A DNA stretch of 21,672 nt, from the NCBI GenBank assembly GCA_900555375.1, contig USLC01000004.1:1-21672 (forward strand). The letters run 5' to 3'. Below the pieces are notes generated by a model. It made no database searches. It had not been told where the DNA came from and was given only the letters and a program-made list of their open reading frames with translations. Source of the DNA: an uncultured Eubacteriales bacterium. Lineage in GTDB: Bacteria; Bacillota; Clostridia; Monoglobales; Monoglobaceae. A program made the translations under genes and the position numbers. The first letter of the stretch is position 1; every line of letters begins with the position of its first letter. Positions 7,254 to 14,863 of this stretch are shown here, piece by piece.

Positions 7254-8575
7254 TCAGGTGCAATGTCTGAAGTTCTTATCGGTGCACAGCCTTGCGGCAA
7301 CCAAACCGAGGGGAAGCGCCACAACGATTAGCAGTGCCTTTGTAAGCCAAAGAGAACCCGTAGAGATGTCGTTTAAGCCTATATTATAAATTCCCCTGTA
7401 CATAAACAGCCCGGGAACCATAATAACAATCGAAGGAACGGTAAGCGAAATCCGCGGGAATCCGATTTTTCTTTTGACAACCGATGCGATACAGCCTGCG
7501 CAGAATGCGCCGATAAATGCGGCAACCCCAACGGGAATCCCCATAAAGTCAATTAGTTCAAGGCGAAGCGTATTTGAAACCATACCTATAAGTCCTGCGG
7601 TTAAAGCCATTTTTCTCGGGCTGTTAAACATAATCGAGAAGTTGTATACGCCCAAAAAGCTTGCGATAACGCGCAGAATAATCATCATCACGGGCTCAAT
7701 GCTTAAGTCGCGGAAGTCGGCGGGCTGAAATTTGAAAATCATAGCCGTAACCCAGCCTGTAAGTGTTGCGACCGTGATAATCAAAATGGCGTACATAGTG
7801 CGTTCAAGTCCCGAGCGCATATCAAGCTTTGCCATATCGATGCCTCCGGTAATCAGCGGAAATCCCGGGATTACAAACAGCATAGCACATATATAACCTG
7901 CCTGATGTACCTCCGATACGTTAAACAGAAGCTGAGAGAGAAGAATGGTAAGTACATATACCACGCACGAGACAGCAACGCTTACGCCGACATTTGCAAA
8001 CAAAGAGATTTTTCTGCCAATCATTTTGTTTCTGACAAAGTTACCCGCTCCCGCTCCAAAAAAGGCGCATATCATCTCAATAATTCCGCCGCCGAGAAGA
8101 AAGGTAAACGCTCCGCAAGCAATTGCGGCGGCAAGACCCTGCTTACAGCAGTATAGTTGGCGGGTTTATTTTGAATCTGGTCAAGAGCCTCGTGGAACTG
8201 ATTGACAGAAAAGACTTCGGCAAGTGACGGAAAGTCTTTCATAAACAATTCAAGCTCGTTAAGTTTATCGGTGTTAACACCCGAGGTAGGAAGCGAAAAC
8301 GATTGGGTATATGTATCATCGCCCTCCACGCACGTCCAGGTAATCGAAAGCAAACCGATGTCCGCAGAACACGAAATGCCGAGACTCCGTGAAATTGAGT
8401 TCATAGAGTTCCTGACGCGCCATGCACCCGTTCCGACAGACAGCATCATTATGCCGAATCTGCCGACAAGACTTGCCTTTTCTTTTAATGTTGCCTCAAC
8501 CGACGGAACGCTGTCGTCAGACATTATAATTTCGTGCCAGTTGATAGCCATATGCTGCTTTCTTATCTTTGCCAT
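7254..8575 (-). pseudogene. Threonine/serine exporter (ThrE-like, DUF1212+DUF3815) split by a one-base frameshift
   Basis: Two overlapping frames together make one ThrE-type exporter. The first (from ATG 8575; AAAGGA 8 bases upstream) encodes the ~145-residue soluble N-terminal domain, with the family-like segment VGRFGIMMLSVGTGAWRVRN. It then runs into a non-homologous tail and stops at 8072. The other frame (7254-8075) carries about nine or ten hydrophobic helices, but read upstream of its first ATG it continues as LAAAIACGAFTFLLGGGIIE, a typical first membrane helix. Joining the two needs one extra G at the GGG at 8137-8139 (minus strand) and gives a 440-codon frame, the normal family length. 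Sequencing error, true pseudogene and frameshifting are all possible; no classical slippery heptamer is seen. The role, if intact, would be efflux of threonine/serine or small acids across the membrane. Confidence 0.82.
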
Positions 8576-8651
8576 CAAATCAATCCTTTCGGAGTTCGCT
8601 TCAATATTATTTTAAAGCGCTGAAAATTGTACTGAAAATACAACTTTGATT

Positions 8652-8680
8652 ATATTATCATATTTCGACCGAAATTGCAA
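8652..8680 (-). promoter_or_regulatory. Candidate promoter for the ThrE-like gene
   Basis: On the minus strand TTGCAA (8675-8680), 17 bases, then TAATAT (8652-8657); an overlapping perfect TATAAT has a 20-base spacer. Both are acceptable rather than strong matches. Confidence 0.38.
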
Positions 8681-8702
8681 CCCCCATAATATCAGTTTAA
8701 TA

Positions 8703-8735
8703 ATAAAAACACGACTGTGCAGCCGTGTTTTTATT
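8703..8735 (-). terminator. Intrinsic terminator at the end of the phage-gene operon
   Basis: An 11-bp stem ATAAAAACACG (8703-8713) with its complement at 8724-8734 and an inner CTG/CAG pairing, placed 4 bases after the stop of the last virion gene. On the minus strand it ends in a T-run. Confidence 0.82.
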
Positions 8736-8738
8736 TTA

Positions 8739-9971
8739 TCAATATCCGTATTTTGCACGCGTTTCCGCCGCGGTCTTGGCAGCGGCGGACCTGTTTTTGG
8801 AAGTAGCCGATTCGTTTTGTGCGATTTCTGATTCAAGAAGCCTGCGGTAATATTCCATATAAACCTCTTTTTGTGCGTTGCTGAGATTAAGCGCGTCGGA
8901 TTCAAGCTCATTCTGAAGCCTTTTCTGCTCGTTAAAAATCTCGTTCCAGTAGTTTTCGCGGTCTTGGGTGTCATACTTGAGCTTGTTGAGAATATTTTCC
9001 CAGTCGGCTTTGGAAGAGCTCAGCTCCCTTTCGTATGCGTCTTTATCGCGCTGAACCACGGAAGAGCTTGAGGCGTTTACGTTTTTCCGCGTTTGATTGT
9101 TTGCTGCGGAAGATTTCTGGTATCCGCTGTCATAAGCGTCAAGCATTTGCGCGATAAGACTTAAATCGGTGTTATATTTATCGCTGTATCTTTCATATGC
9201 GTCGGACGCAAGCTGCGGAATCACATCCGAAAGCTTCTTGGCATAATACTGATTTGCCTGAGCGCCGGCGGTAACAGCCGCGGAATTTGTATATCCTCCC
9301 GTTAGTGCAGAGTAATCGGCAAAGGTATTTTTGCTTGCTCTGTCACCTTCGGTCAGATATTTTTGCTTGTATGATGCATATACGGGGTCAGAGTCGGGGT
9401 TATAGCTAAACTCCTTTCGGTTTGAAATTTCGTTCAGCTTATCCCATATTGCCGACAGATATTGTTTGTTGTAGTCGTTTAAAACCGAGTTTGGGGACCT
9501 AACGCCCGTACGGTTTGCAAGGTCGGCTGTCAGGTTATCAACATCATTCTGCCACGCCCACGCCTTGCCGTAGCCATCGATATAAAGCGTGTTCAGCGGT
9601 TTGCCGCCTATCATAACCGTGCCGTTTCCGTAGCTCAGCGAATCAGCAGACAGCCCAAGGTCGCCCGCCTTGGCGGCAAAAGCGTCGCTTACCCTTACCA
9701 CGGGATTGCCCGAGTTTTTATAAAAATCAACCACACTTTTTTGAATTTCGGACGCGGGCGCGTAAGAGCGCCCCGCGTCTTCGTCCATATATGAAGGTTT
9801 CATCAGGTCTCTGCCGTTAAGAGTGACGGTTCCCGTCCTTTCATTATAGCCGATTTTGTCGTTAGAAAATCCCATCTTGTTAAGAGTTGCCCGTATTCCC
9901 GTCTGACCCTCGGGTACGTAATTTTTCTTCTCGGATTTTTTCTCTTTTTCTTTAATTAAAATGTTATCCAT
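8739..9971 (-). CDS. Phage-type structural protein with duplicated N-terminal module and coiled-coil tail (410 aa)
   Basis: Not assigned to a named family with certainty; position as the last gene of a virion cassette suggests an internal or structural virion protein. After a Lys/Glu-rich start (residues ~5-17), residues ~25-75 (LNKMGFSNDKIGYNERTGTVTLNG...) and ~100-145 (LGLSADSLSYGNGTVMIGGKPLN...) are two copies of a similar beta-rich module. The middle (~170-290) is polar, rich in Tyr, Asn and Ser. The C-terminal ~120 residues are highly charged, with Glu/Lys/Gln heptad-like runs (ENILNKLKYDTQDRENYWNE), so probably coiled coil. No signal peptide or membrane helix. Its ATG overlaps the stop of the previous gene by 8 bases (ATGGATAA) with GGAGGAAGA just upstream, so translation is coupled. 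Confidence 0.72.
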   Translation of the reverse strand: MDNILIKEKEKKSEKKNYVPEGQTGIRATLNKMGFSNDKIGYNERTGTVTLNGRDLMKPSYMDEDAGRSYAPASEIQKSVVDFYKNSGNPVVRVSDAFAAKAGDLGLSADSLSYGNGTVMIGGKPLNTLYIDGYGKAWAWQNDVDNLTADLANRTGVRSPNSVLNDYNKQYLSAIWDKLNEISNRKEFSYNPDSDPVYASYKQKYLTEGDRASKNTFADYSALTGGYTNSAAVTAGAQANQYYAKKLSDVIPQLASDAYERYSDKYNTDLSLIAQMLDAYDSGYQKSSAANNQTRKNVNASSSSVVQRDKDAYERELSSSKADWENILNKLKYDTQDRENYWNEIFNEQKRLQNELESDALNLSNAQKEVYMEYYRRLLESEIAQNESATSKNRSAAAKTAAETRAKYGY

Positions 9972-11625
9972 AAATTCTTCCTCCGTTGTGACTTGTTATT
10001 TCGATATCGTGTATTACGGCGCCGCCCTCGCCCGAAAGCATAATGCGGAAGCTGTCGCATTGCTTGAATCTTACAGGTATACGGCTGACCGAGAAGCCTT
10101 TGCCTCCGCAGATTTTTCCGCACGGAACAAAATCGCCGCCGTCATACGAGACCGAGACATCGGCTTTGGTTTCGTTTTTCAAATCAAGCCTCAGCCATAT
10201 GCAAGACAAACCTTTATAGTCAATGCTGTCATATGTAAACCTTTTTGATACAAAGCGCCATTTAAACGGTTCGTCTCCTCCGCCTATTTTCCACATATGT
10301 CCGTCCGCAATTCCATATATGCTTCCGTTAAATGTGCAAAATCCGCAGAAGGGGGTATCGTCCTCGCGGACCCATATATCATAGTCGGGACTGTAGACCA
10401 GCACATCGCAGGTGCCGTCATTTCGCTTTGCGGCGGCATAATAATGCCTGCCGTCCGTTCCCGCCGCACAGGAGACATAGTTAAATTTTAACTGCGGCGA
10501 AATATCGTACGGCTCTCCGCCGCTGTAGGCGCGAAATCCGTCATGTGCAAGGTAGTACAGTACACCGCCGATTTCGCATATGCTTCTGCCGTCTATGCAA
10601 CCGCCGAAGGTTTGCTTCGGAATTGAGAAATTGACAGGCGAGTCGCCGTAGATATGATGAATGTATCCGCGTTTAAAGGCAACAACCGCTGTGCGGTAGC
10701 TGCATATCCCCGTGAATCCGCCGCCCGTTGCGACATAACTGTACCAGCTGTCATCGCCAAGCCCCTGAAAAGAGTTAAAGTTTGTACAGTCGCCAAGCTT
10801 TGAAGCGTAAACGTATTCGCCCGATACGGCAGTACCCCACAGACGATTGTTATGGACGCAGATGTTGTCCATATCGGGAATTGCCGATTTGACGGTAACG
10901 GTTCCGTTTTCGGTACAGTTTGAAAATGTCTCTCTTCCGCCCTTTTTGTTGTAAAGCAAAAGGTCGATTCTTCCGCTTGAAACTTTGTCTATAACAACAC
11001 TTACAATATCGTCGTCCGCGGCAAAATCTCTTTTGCTTTGTATGCGTTTGGTGTTGTTGTGCAGGGTTTGACAGCCGTCGATAATAACGCTGTCGCCGAC
11101 GGTGAATACAGAGTCAAAGCCTCCGCTTGCTTCGATATAGGCAGAGTAGGCGCCGGTCACTTCGTCATAAGACGAGTAGAATTTTGCAGATGTAATACTG
11201 ACGGTTTTTTCCATAGATTTTAAAGAATCGTCTATGCTTCCCGTGGTTGGGTCGGGCAGATAACAGTAGTATTTTTTATCGGGAAAGATACATATCTTTC
11301 CGTTAAAATCCGCAATGGATTTTCGTCCCGAGGTAAGGCTTCCGCTAATTTGAGTTCCGTTATAGAAGAATCTGCCGCCCGCCACACCCGTGAACGAGGT
11401 TAAGTCTCCGTCGCTGTATTCGGGCGGACAGATTTCGGAGGCGTTTTCAATATCCGCAATTTTCTTTCTTCCGTCTCTGACTGTAAGCGCGGGAGCGGCA
11501 TCACAGGACATATTTGTCATATTGGTAAGCGAAGTGTCCGAGATTTTGCTGCGTCTGTCAAGACCGCCGAAAACTTTAAGCAAAACTTTGCTGTTTTCGC
11601 GTACGTCCAATTTTGGTAAAATCAT
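9964..11625 (-). CDS. Phage head-completion/tail hub-like beta protein (P22 gp10-like candidate, 553 aa)
   Basis: The N-terminus (VFGGLDRRSKISDTSLTNMTNM, then SCDAAPALTVRDGRKKI) resembles the 'few hundred residue' DNA-stabilisation or hub proteins of short-tailed phages, which begin with a 'ggl..d......l.dm.Nms.d..PaLspR' pattern. The remainder is almost entirely short beta strands with repeated Gly/Tyr/Trp turns (for example GLGDDSWYSYVATGGGFTG, LYYLAHDGFRAYSGGEPYD), suggesting a beta-propeller or beta-sandwich. No catalytic motif is seen. GGGAGGAT precedes the ATG. It lies between an adaptor-like gene and the last cassette gene, consistent with a role at the head-tail vertex. The family assignment is by pattern memory and could be wrong in detail; the phage-structural nature is firmer. 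Confidence 0.72.
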   Translation of the reverse strand: MILPKLDVRENSKVLLKVFGGLDRRSKISDTSLTNMTNMSCDAAPALTVRDGRKKIADIENASEICPPEYSDGDLTSFTGVAGGRFFYNGTQISGSLTSGRKSIADFNGKICIFPDKKYYCYLPDPTTGSIDDSLKSMEKTVSITSAKFYSSYDEVTGAYSAYIEASGGFDSVFTVGDSVIIDGCQTLHNNTKRIQSKRDFAADDDIVSVVIDKVSSGRIDLLLYNKKGGRETFSNCTENGTVTVKSAIPDMDNICVHNNRLWGTAVSGEYVYASKLGDCTNFNSFQGLGDDSWYSYVATGGGFTGICSYRTAVVAFKRGYIHHIYGDSPVNFSIPKQTFGGCIDGRSICEIGGVLYYLAHDGFRAYSGGEPYDISPQLKFNYVSCAAGTDGRHYYAAAKRNDGTCDVLVYSPDYDIWVREDDTPFCGFCTFNGSIYGIADGHMWKIGGGDEPFKWRFVSKRFTYDSIDYKGLSCIWLRLDLKNETKADVSVSYDGGDFVPCGKICGGKGFSVSRIPVRFKQCDSFRIMLSGEGGAVIHDIEITSHNGGRIYG

Positions 11626-11648
11626 TTCTCAATCCTCCCTGCATTCCG

Positions 11649-12431
11649 TCAGACAATGCTGAAATTTCTGAAGCCCGCCAGCGTTGTCAGAGGACTGCGT
11701 GTTTTATATTCGCGCCGCATAGACTCGTATAAGCTGTTATACTGAGTCATATGGGCGTTATAGCTGACATAGTCGTGCTGATAGACAGCAATCTTTGCCA
11801 ATATGTATTCGATATACATTCTGTCATACGGGGCCTCGTCAATAACCGTCAAATCATCGATGACGCGGCGTATGGCGAGCTTCGCGGCGGTTTGAGCCGG
11901 CACGGCGTCGGAGTCAAGTATAATTTTGTCAAGCGCCGCCTCAGTTACATATGCGGATGCCGCATTGTCCCAGTCGGGGTCAGACTTTAAATCGTCAAGC
12001 GCCGCTATCTCGATATAATCGCCCTCGCGGAAGGGAGGACAGTCCATCTCAATAGTGTTGTCGCCCGTATTAAACTCACCGCGGATATCGATATGCCTTA
12101 TCTTTTCGGGCATTTTAAGATACACGGCTTTAAGCCTTTTGGGCTGACATATGACGCTTTCGTTTTCGGCTTTGGTAACAAATGACCTGAAGTCCTGCTT
12201 ATCCATTGCTCTGTTTCCGAAGTATACAACCTCAACTCTTTCAAATGGGATATCATCGGGCAGGGCAAGCTCGCCGCGGTTATTGATTTCGGTTTCAACC
12301 ATATCATAAACCTTAAATATATTCCGCCTGATTTCCGCCGATACCTCGTCGCACCACATCAGCTTTTCTTCTAATGTATAGTGATTGGGACACAGCAAAT
12401 CGGCATTTTCAATAGCCCTTAATATTTCCAT
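11649..12431 (-). CDS. Phage head-tail adaptor/connector-like protein (260 aa)
   Basis: Shows a two-part layout: a mixed N-terminal portion with beta segments (residues ~60-150, including HIDIRGEFNTGDNTIEMDCP and FREGDYIEIAA), and a helical C-terminus (~165-245) with AAKLAIRRVIDD and YILAKIAVYQHDYVSYNAHM, which resembles the helical gp6-type head-tail connector fold. No enzyme motif. It starts 4 bases after the preceding small head gene stops, and AAAGGA within the end of that gene is its ribosome site. The position after the capsid and small head genes is where adaptor genes lie in tailed-phage genomes. Moderate confidence in the specific role. Confidence 0.72.
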   Translation of the reverse strand: MEILRAIENADLLCPNHYTLEEKLMWCDEVSAEIRRNIFKVYDMVETEINNRGELALPDDIPFERVEVVYFGNRAMDKQDFRSFVTKAENESVICQPKRLKAVYLKMPEKIRHIDIRGEFNTGDNTIEMDCPPFREGDYIEIAALDDLKSDPDWDNAASAYVTEAALDKIILDSDAVPAQTAAKLAIRRVIDDLTVIDEAPYDRMYIEYILAKIAVYQHDYVSYNAHMTQYNSLYESMRREYKTRSPLTTLAGFRNFSIV

Positions 12432-12435
12432 AGCA

Positions 12436-12684
12436 TTATCCTTTCAGGCTTTCCATATAAGCCTGGGCTTCAAGCTCCTGTGCGCGGCTGCGCTCAAGTA
12501 CAAGGGCAACCTTTCGCGGCACGTTGACCTGAACCCCTCTCTGTATCTGATAATTGGTGCCGTTAACGGTTACGGTAACGTCGTCTTTGTACTTGGCGTT
12601 GTCCTTGATAAGCATAACCGGAACGGGTTCTTCGTAGTATTTCCTTAAAGCGGCGGTATTTTGCCTTGCCGTTGTTTTGGTCAT
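12436..12684 (-). CDS. Small phage head protein (82 aa)
   Basis: A short protein directly after the major capsid gene. Residues 27-60 contain KYKDDVTVTVNGTNYQIQRG and VQVNVPRKVALVLER, a small beta unit resembling those found beside N4-gp56-type capsid genes; the C-terminus is a short charged helix. A decoration or head-completion role is an inference from position. AAGGAGTG precedes the ATG by ~7 bases. Confidence 0.75.
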   Translation of the reverse strand: MTKTTARQNTAALRKYYEEPVPVMLIKDNAKYKDDVTVTVNGTNYQIQRGVQVNVPRKVALVLERSRAQELEAQAYMESLKG

Positions 12685-12788
12685 TTTAATTCACTCCTTT
12701 TTTGATTTTATTGTGTCGGCGGCAAATCTCCGCCGACACAGATTAATGTTTGTACAGTATGTTTTTTGCTCTGAATTATCAGACAGTA

Positions 12789-14027
12789 TTAATAGCTGCA
12801 GGTTGTCTCAACACGAACCATAAATTCGGGCGAGAGTATTTCGGCTGTCTGGGTTGCCTTCCAGCCGACGGTACTTCTCTGGTCAAGCGGGTCGCCTGTT
12901 CCGGCGCTGCCCTTCTGCTTAAGAATGGTTTCAAGTCCGCCACCTGTGATATTTGTTACACCGTAGGCGTTCTGACCGATAAACAATGTAGAGTAGATGT
13001 CTCTGCCGTCTTTGCCTGCGCCTGCGGGGTATATAACATCCTCGGCCGTAATAGAGCTGTTTAATGTTTCGTTCACGGTTATCGTAGCCGCTCCGGCATC
13101 ACCCGAAGAAGCGGTTTTGATTGAATAGTCAAAGCCCTTAATCTGTATGCTTCTGCCGACAAGTGCGGCAGCATCGGTTGATGACAAGTCTTCTTTAAGG
13201 GTAATTGTGCCGCTGCTGATTGATGCGATTGTAAGGGTTTTTGCATCGCCCTTTTCAAGAGAACCCGCGGTTCTGAGGTCTTTTGCGCGGAAGATTTTGG
13301 CTTCGGTTGATTCAAAGAATACAACGCCGTGTATCTTACCGATTGAACCTTTGTACCAGTCGTCGGGGTCTACGTTCTGCTTTACGGCCTTCCATTCGGG
13401 GTCGTTGGTCAGGTCATTTGCAACATCGGGATGAATTATCGCTACAAAACAGCCGTCTTTAAATGGGCTTGCATTGTTGCGCTTTAATGTTGCAACGGCT
13501 CTTTTTACCGCGGCAACAGAAAGATAGTCGTTGTCGGCATAATTTGCAAGACCGCCGACAAGAAGGTTTCTGTCTGCCTTTCCGTTGCCGTACTGAACGT
13601 TGGTGCCGGCATTAACCTTTTCGCGGATTACCGTGTCAAGCGTACGTCCCGCCTGGTCACCGAGGACAGCCTGTGTCTCGGATATAATCGAGTCGATTGA
13701 AGAGAGAGTAAGCATATCCGACAGAGTGATATAGTCGCCGTACTGCTCAACGGTTGATTCGACGGTTGTTACGTTAAGCGCATTGCCCTTGGGTGTAACG
13801 CCCTCGCTCAGCGGAACAAGAGCCTTTTCAAGGGGACTGAACTTTCTGAACTCAATTGTCTTTCCGCTTCCCGACGGGATAGGCTTCTTCTGACCGAACT
13901 GAGCGTGAACAAGCTTCGGCGAAGCGAAGTGTATAAGCTCTCTGTCATAGTAGGATTTCATTTCGGGGGAGAGGTTATTGCCCGCGTTGTTGGTTGTGGT
14001 TGTTTGAGTATTGTAATCTATGCTCAT
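12789..14027 (-). CDS. N4-gp56-family major capsid protein (412 aa)
   Basis: Recognised as a HK97-fold major capsid protein of the N4-gp56 family. Typical segments are an N-terminus with LSPEMKSYYDRELIHFASPKL (residues ~19-39) and FGQKKPIPSGSGKTIEFRKFSPLEKA, then LSEGVTPKGNALNVTTVEST, VEQYGDYITLSDMLTLSSID, the TLDTVIREKVN helix and DGCFVAIIHPDVANDL. In tailed phages many copies assemble the icosahedral shell. The frame is complete and undisturbed, with AAAGGA upstream of the ATG. The preceding gene is scaffold-like, as expected for a capsid cassette. No portal or terminase gene is next to it. Confidence 0.9.
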   Translation of the reverse strand: MSIDYNTQTTTTNNAGNNLSPEMKSYYDRELIHFASPKLVHAQFGQKKPIPSGSGKTIEFRKFSPLEKALVPLSEGVTPKGNALNVTTVESTVEQYGDYITLSDMLTLSSIDSIISETQAVLGDQAGRTLDTVIREKVNAGTNVQYGNGKADRNLLVGGLANYADNDYLSVAAVKRAVATLKRNNASPFKDGCFVAIIHPDVANDLTNDPEWKAVKQNVDPDDWYKGSIGKIHGVVFFESTEAKIFRAKDLRTAGSLEKGDAKTLTIASISSGTITLKEDLSSTDAAALVGRSIQIKGFDYSIKTASSGDAGAATITVNETLNSSITAEDVIYPAGAGKDGRDIYSTLFIGQNAYGVTNITGGGLETILKQKGSAGTGDPLDQRSTVGWKATQTAEILSPEFMVRVETTCSY

Positions 14028-14086
14028 ATTAAAATTTCCTTTCTTTTAAATAAATTAGTTAATAATACAGAAATACATTTTTAGGT

Positions 14087-14605
14087 TCAGAAACTGATTT
14101 TTTCACCGTTTCTTACTCTTTCGATGATTTCATCGATTTCTTTGTCCGACATATCCTTGGGGTTTTTCTTAACCGATGCGGGGCTGTTCTTGCCCGTGCC
14201 GTTTTCCTGGATTCTGTCGCGGCGCATTGCTGCGCGGTTCATCGCCTTCATTACCTCGTCTCTGATTAAGTCCTCGCGGTGAACAAGGAAGTACGCGTCC
14301 TCAATTGAAAGACCATTTTTAAAAACGTACTCTACAAATTTGGGATTTGTAATCTCGGCTTTCATATCAAAGCCCGGATTCTTCGCCGCAAAGGCAAGAC
14401 TCTGATTGTTGATTTCGTCTGCCCTTGCGGACGCCGCGGGATTTTGAGTGTATCCCAAATCCTCGGGATTTTGCATCGTGTACGAAGCTTGCGCTCCGTT
14501 TGCCTCGGCGGCAAGATTTGCGTCATAACCGCCGTTTGACATTTCGCCGTTTGAAGGAAGCATATCCGCTTCGCTGCGGCGTCTGTTTGTGTTAAAGTTA
14601 AACAT
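14087..14605 (-). CDS. Phage scaffold-like protein (172 aa)
   Basis: First gene of the virion cassette, 59 bases before the major capsid gene. The N-terminal ~60 residues are low-complexity and Asn/Ala-rich; the middle has NPKFVEYVFKNGLSIEDAYF and HREDLIRDEVMKAMNRAAMR, a predicted helix; the C-terminus is charged (KKNPKDMSDKEIDEIIERVR, then NGEKISF), like the capsid-binding tail of scaffold proteins in clostridial phages. Assembly scaffolding is inferred from position, composition and the tail pattern. TAGGAG lies 6 bases before the ATG. The upstream neighbour on the other strand is a host pseudouridine synthase; no portal or terminase gene precedes it. Confidence 0.77.
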   Translation of the reverse strand: MFNFNTNRRRSEADMLPSNGEMSNGGYDANLAAEANGAQASYTMQNPEDLGYTQNPAASARADEINNQSLAFAAKNPGFDMKAEITNPKFVEYVFKNGLSIEDAYFLVHREDLIRDEVMKAMNRAAMRRDRIQENGTGKNSPASVKKNPKDMSDKEIDEIIERVRNGEKISF

Positions 14606-14697
14606 ATGAACTCCTATCCGCTTTTAAAAAAGCAAAATTTATTTTTTGTACCAAGGCTCTTAAGATTTTGTGCACGTCCTCTGTACACCGATATAAT

Positions 14698-14726
14698 ACC
14701 TCGGATTGAGGTGCCATAGAGTGCCA
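14698..14726. promoter_or_regulatory. Candidate control site: hairpin plus tandem GTGCCA repeats
   Basis: The 258-base gap between the phage-gene operon (minus) and the RsuA-family gene (plus) contains ACCTC-ggatt-GAGGT (14698-14712), and GTGCCA at 14711-14716 and again at 14721-14726, exactly 10 bases apart (one helical turn). A perfect plus-strand TATAAT is at 14692-14697, but no good -35 fits it. The layout resembles an operator for a dimeric regulator, but nothing confirms that. Confidence 0.35.
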
Positions 14727-14768
14727 ACGGAAAAATAATTTTAAATTATTTTAAAAAATTTCCGTTTT
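14727..14768. repeat. AT-rich inverted repeat
   Basis: AACGGAAA at the left and TTTCCGTT at the right enclose a ~26-base A/T stretch that is itself partly palindromic. It could act as a weak terminator or simply be AT-rich spacer between divergent units. Confidence 0.4.
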
Positions 14769-14772
14769 ACTA

Positions 14773-14801
14773 TGGAAATTATTTAATGTTTATGGTAGAA
14801 T
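14773..14801 (+). promoter_or_regulatory. Candidate promoter for the housekeeping operon
   Basis: TGGAAA (14773-14778), 17 bases, TAGAAT (14796-14801), about 60 bases before the first start codon of the operon. The -10 matches 5 of 6 and the -35 only 4 of 6. Confidence 0.45.
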
Positions 14802-14863
14802 ACTAATGTATTGCAGGACAGGACAATGAAAATCAATCGATATAAGAAAGAGGGAGCTGCCCT

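Noticed and set aside
7055..7270. 71-aa plus-strand frame overlapping the MNT gene
   Set aside because: Mostly the alternative frame of the MNT gene and of the terminator stem; no ribosome site. Only its part from 7145 is considered, as a possible HEPN stub.
8072..8578. Independent YjjP-like gene separate from a YjjB-like gene
   Set aside because: The tail of this frame is not homologous-looking, whereas the other frame continues the first membrane helix upstream of its ATG; one added base restores a family-length protein, so a broken single gene fits better.
14709..14731. Sigma-54 promoter (TTGGCAC...GGCA on the minus strand)
   Set aside because: The distance between GG and GC is one base too short and the -12 element does not match; no sigma-54 activator context.
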